A stretch of DNA of 64,000 bases, taken from assembly GCA_964016885.1 (NCBI GenBank), contig OZ024743.1:192441155-192505154 (forward strand), written 5' to 3'. Below the pieces are notes generated by a model. The model did no database searches and was not told the DNA's origin. It worked only from the letters and a program-made list of their open reading frames with translations. The stretch is from Eledone cirrhosa. Lineage: Eukaryota > Mollusca > Cephalopoda > Octopoda > Eledonidae. Below are positions 12,701 through 18,700 of this stretch, piece by piece (position 1 is the stretch's first letter; every line of letters starts with the position of its first letter). Made by a program: the position numbers and the translations under genes.

Positions 12701-15700
12701 TATTACGAAATTAGAATGAGAGTTATTCACAACACTACAAGAGGAGTGTATAGCAAACAACATCAACACCATCATGTCCTACAAATAAAACGTCATTTCA
12801 GGCTTAAACTATCGTCATATAAAACATATATCTGCATTTACATAAATATATACATAAGCCTACGAACATCCTAGATACATGTGTATTTATACAAATACAT
12901 ACATAAGCACACAAACACATACATGCATCTGTTTTTACACAAATACATACATAAACACACAAACCTATACATACGTCTGTACATAAGCACACGAACATAT
13001 GCAAACATCTGTAAATACACAAACATATACATAAGCAAACAGACATCCTACACTTGACCTGCTTCTTCTCTTTAAGATTTTAGGATAGATCAGTCAGATA
13101 GAAAGCAGCAGTAATATTTGATAAATCCTCCATAGTTTGTTTATAGTTATAAATACTTGCTTTTTTTCTTCTTTGTTATTTAAAATATTTCAACTTAATT
13201 TAAATGGCAGTGCAAATAAATTCAATAATTTCAAAGGGAACAAGATATAGGCAGTATCTATTTCATATATATCATCATCATCATCATCATTTATTGTCCA
13301 TCTTCCATGCTAGCATGAGTTAGATGGGTCGTCCCATTTGAGGCAAGTTGGGTCAGATGACCGTTTCTTGCTCATACAGGATTGTTTCTGGCTTGATTTC
13401 TCCGGCAGGGTGCCCTTCCTAACGCCAACCACATTTACAGTGAGTGCTGGGTGCTTTTTGTTGTGACACCTACACAACCATTTTACAGTGTGAGCTGGGT
13501 GCTTTTTGTCGTGACACCTACACGACTACTTTACAGTGTGGGCTGATATATTTTGTTCATAGTGTAAGGGTGGTGTGGACAGGAGTGGGTGGGTTGTGGT
13601 ATATATGTATATATATATTCTCTATCTGTCCACTGCCACCGCCTCTCACACTCTCATCTGCAAGAAAATAGCTTCTAATTAGATGTTGAATGATAATTAT
13701 ACAAGAACAACACACAACAGTGTTTTAAGGTCATTTTCCCGGTCAATGCAGGGGTTAGCCCTGCAGGCCCCATGACAGGCTTCATACTCATCAATGGAGT
13801 CCTTTCTGAGGCAATGTTTCACAGATGGATACCCTTCCTGGCACCATCCCGTTTAGTCACCTCTTACAATATACAGGAATAAGGTGAACCTATTCTAACC
13901 CAGACACACTCGTTGAATAATAATAATAATAATTGTTTCTACTTTTGGCACAAGGCCAGCAATTACCCAATGCATTACTGATACTTATTTTATCGACCCC
14001 GTAAGGATGAAAGGCAAAGTTAACCTCAGCGGCATTTGAACTCAGAATGGCAAGAGCCATAACTCTATGCATGGCGTCCGACCCTCTACCAATAATAATA
14101 AAAATGTGGAATAACAATTTCTCAAGATAATTTTTGTTATCAATTTACAGTAGTGGCAACTAATCCGATAAAAACTAGTGTCAAGGTAACAACCTAACAT
14201 TCAAATAAGTTATACATACGTAACTGACAGAGGAAATAGCACATTGGATTTTTTCTAGTGGAAGGAGTGTATATCGTTGACATTAGGTCAGACCTAGATA
14301 ATAGACAGCAACAAGAACTGATTTTTTTATGTAGCAGATATATTTAGTTCATAGTAGTTACTAGGTAACTAGTAGTGAAAGCACATGGTCTAGTAGTTAG
14401 TGTGTTGGGCTTCTGATCAGAAGGTCGTGGGTTTGATTAACATTGCTCCACTTCACTCAGCTAAAAATGAGTACCAGCGGGAGCAGGGGTTAGCCCCAAG
14501 ATGGACTGGCACACGCATTTCACAATGCAACAGCCAATTCTCCATTTCAAAAAATGCTTGCTGAGTACATAACAAGGATCTGTTCTTGGTCCCCTTTTGT
14601 TTGTGGCATATATTAATGACATAGATGCCAACTTAAAGAATGCCACGGTACTGAAATATGCAGATGACATCAAGCTGTACCTTGAAATCAAAAGGACTGA
14701 TCCTGAAATCTACAACTCTTTCCTACAATCAGACCTGGACACAATGCAGCAATGGATCACAGACTGGCAACTGAAGCTGGCTGTGGACAAGTGTACCACC
14801 ATGCATTTTGGGAGGAAAAATCCAGCGTCCACATGCTCCCTCCAAAACACTGATATCAAGAAGTCCTCTTGTGAATGTGACCTGGGCATTACTGTCAGCA
14901 GCGATTTGCGTTGGACAAAGCATGTCTCTAAGATTGTCAAGAAGGCCGAGGGTGTCTTGGCATCACTCATCAAGACCTTTGTTAGCCGCTCTCCAGCCAT
15001 CTATTTAAAGCTGTATACAGCTATGGTATGACCACACATGGAATTCGCATCATCAGTCTGGAACCCCTATCTTGCTCAGAACATTGACCTCCTGGAAACT
15101 GTTCAGAGACGTGCAACCAAGCGCATACCCTCCATCAGACACCTATCATACTCTGAACGCCTTGTTTTCCTGGGCATGGATTCATTGAAGCTCCGACGTC
15201 TGGCAATGGACTTGGTAAACACCCACAAAGTTATTAACCATCTCGCCAACAAACAACCCTGAGCACCTTTTTGATCTCCATGTGTCTAACACATGTGGAC
15301 ATGCCTACAAAATCAGAAAACAGCACAGCTCCCATGACTTTCGTAAACATTTTTTCACGCTCAGAGTTGCTGAAGCATGGAACAAACTGCCTGCGTCAGT
15401 TGTTAGCTGCCAAGACACTGCATCCTTTAAAACCCTCATGCTTCCCAAAATACGCCAAAACTACACCTGATGTACCCCTTTCATACACATGACTCGTGCA
15501 CTGTTCATTTTCCTTACGTTTGTACATTACCCTATGTACTATACATACACTTTTTGATGAGTTGTAGTGCACCTGAGCACTGTACACAATATTTCATTAT
15601 TATTATTATTATATACGATTTGAGTTCAAATCCCGCCGAGGTTGACTTTGCCTTTCATCCTTACGGGGTCGATAAAATAAAGTACCAGTAATGCACTGAG

Positions 15701-18700
15701 TAATTGCTGGCCTTGTGCCTAAAGTAGAAACAATTATTATTATTAATATTATTATTATTTTATAATAACCCCTCCAGTGGTAGAGCTGCAATAAAATGCA
15801 CTCAGTACACTCTGTAAAGTAGTAGTGCTTATACCACAATAAAATGTATCCAGTACACGCTGGAGAGTGGTAGTGCTACTGCCATGATGAAATTCATGTA
15901 GTACACTCTGTAAAGTGGTAGTGCTGGTGTGTATGATAAAATGCACCTAGCACACTCTGTAAAATGGATGGCATTAGGAAGGGCATCTAAAAACCATGCC
16001 AAAATATAGAAGGTTATTGTTATCAAACCCATCTTATCACCCAGCCAACCCATGCCAATATGGAAAGCAGGCATAAAGTGATGATGATGAAGCGTCACAT
16101 TTTAAGTCCTTAACATTAAGACAGCATAACCAGAGAATAAAAGAGTAAAGGATAGAATATCAATCTAACAAAGTCTGACTAAAGTAGACTCCAGAAAAAT
16201 GAAATCAAAGAATCAACAACAAACATCTTAAGACCATTTTCCCTGCAAAAACTGGGGTTTGCCTTGTGCAGAACCCATGACAAACATCTTCATTTTGCCC
16301 TATCAATTGCATCTCTCCTCATCAATCCCCTAATTTTCATTTCTTCCTCCATCATCTTTAGCCATGTCTTTCTGGGTCTTCCCTCTACTTCCTTCCACAT
16401 TCATTTCCAACCTCAACACATGATCCAGCCATCTGATTTCATTTCCCTTCAAAACATTCATTACTGACTGTTTTCCCATTATCCTTTGCAATTCGTTATT
16501 TGTCTTCTTCTCTCTGAGCAATACACTGCTCATCCACAAAACCATTCTTATTTCCTTTCTTTCCAATCTTCTCTGCTGCTCAATGTTTATCATCCATAAT
16601 AATCCTGAAGAATGATGTATGGAAATAATTACAGTAATATATATTGTTTGGTGTACTACTGTTTCAGTCAACTTCATAAGCTGTCATTATAGACCAAATG
16701 TTATTAGCATCATTTTAGAATTATCAGATAAACAAACTAAGATAAATACATACCTTATAAAGTTTTTGTTCCACTGATCGTTCCCACAGCTGCTTATCAT
16801 AAGAGCCAATCTGGATGAAGAAAATTAAGCTTAGTATATACATAATTTATAACACAGGCACAATGTGTTGGAAGGCAGCAAAACAATTGATTAAATCAAC
16901 CCTAGTACCTGACTGGAACTTATTATCCCTAGTATCTGACTGGTATATATTTTATCAACCCCAGTAGTACCTGTCTAGTGCATATTACCCCTAGTATTTG
17001 ATTGGTACATATTTTATAAACCCCAGCACTTGACTAATACTTATTTTATCAACCAGCATAAAAAGAGCAAAGTGAACCCAAGTAGGATTTGAAATCAATA
17101 CAGAAAGGGTTAAATTTATGCACAAAGAGATATGTGGATGGTAATATCAGAAGTGCTGACTAAAATATCTTTTTATTATAAAAAGACATTTTGATACCAA
17201 ACTGCCTGAAATCACTTCCTGGTTCTACAATATAAAACTTTATTTTAACCCTTTAGCATTCACATTACTCTATATATACTATTATATTTTCATGGTAAAT
17301 GCTTTATTTCACATAATTATCTCACATAAAATCGAATCTATGAGATTTTGAAAGTATTTATTTTGAGAACAATACCTTAACATCAGTTTGAGTGACCAGT
17401 TACAGCCAGTTTCAACTGAAAAAGGTAGAGAATTCTGGCCAGTTTTGACCGGTTTGAACATTAAAGGGTTAATGTGTTCATACCTATAAACCTTCCATCA
17501 GAAGGTTATGTTAGAACATTTCTTATATTATATTCTGATCACTAGCTTATTAGTTTGTTAATGAGAAAGTTCATCATATTACTAAAGCCTTCCATATTCT
17601 TGATTATTTTCAAAATAATATGTACCTATAGGCAGTGTTTCTCATAAGAAATATGCTAATGAAAAGGTTAAGAAAGTACATGGACTCGCATCAAATGAAA
17701 TTTTTACAAATTAAGTTTATTAAAAATATGTGTACTAGGAATTAACTAAAAAGCTGATCAAGCAAAATTTGTAAACCAGAGAGTAACAAATTTAATTAAT
17801 TTTTTTAATAGCCTGTACCACATGAAACCACATTGGTAAAACATTCTTGAAAAGTACAAAACAACATTATGACTGCATCACATTAAAAATTCATCTTGAT
17901 TTTAGTTTACTGCAAATTTTCACAATGATCTGTCCACCAGTAAAGATACTATAAACATTTGAATTAACAAACCTGTTTTTAGATAATTTCTGCTAAATAA
18001 TTATATGATGTTGAAAGTTAAACTAGTTACACAAAATATGGCACTTGGAAATATTAAGAATATTGATTTCTAGGGCAGCAAATTTGTGGGGGAAGGCAAA
18101 GTTGATTAACCCTTTAATATTTAAACCAGCCATATCTGGCCAGAATTCTCTCACCTCTTCCTGTTCAAACCGGCCATAACTGACTACTTATACTGATGTT
18201 AAGGTATTGTTCTCAAAATAAATAATATCAAAATCTCATAAAATGTTTACTGTGAAAATATAATGGTATATAAATAAAAAATAAAGCCCCACTCGGTCAC
18301 GAATGACCATGGTTTTGCACCTAGAAAGTTTCCCTTTGAGGCACAAGCCTGGGTAAGGTTCGTTTTGTGGAAAACCAGTCGTCGCCCATGCATACCAGTC
18401 TCCCCTTTCCATGCCACCTATGTTGTCCAAGGGAAAGGCAATGACTGATACAGCTTGGCACCAGTGATGTCGCAACTCATTTCTACAGCTGAGTAAACTG
18501 GAGCAACATGAAATAAAGTGTCTTGCTCAAGGACACAATGCATCACTCGGTCCAAGAATCAAACTCACAACCTCTCAATTGCAAGCCTAATGCTCTAACC
18601 ACTAAACCATGCACCTTCATAATAGTATATATAGAGTAATGTAAATGGTAAAGGGTTAAATCAACCCCAGTATTTGACTAGTACTTTATTTTATCAACCC

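Noticed and set aside
18274..18619. Functional tRNA genes at SINE heads
   Set aside because: A/B-box-like motifs are present but no complete cloverleaf with acceptor stem could be formed; heads are attached to SINE bodies.
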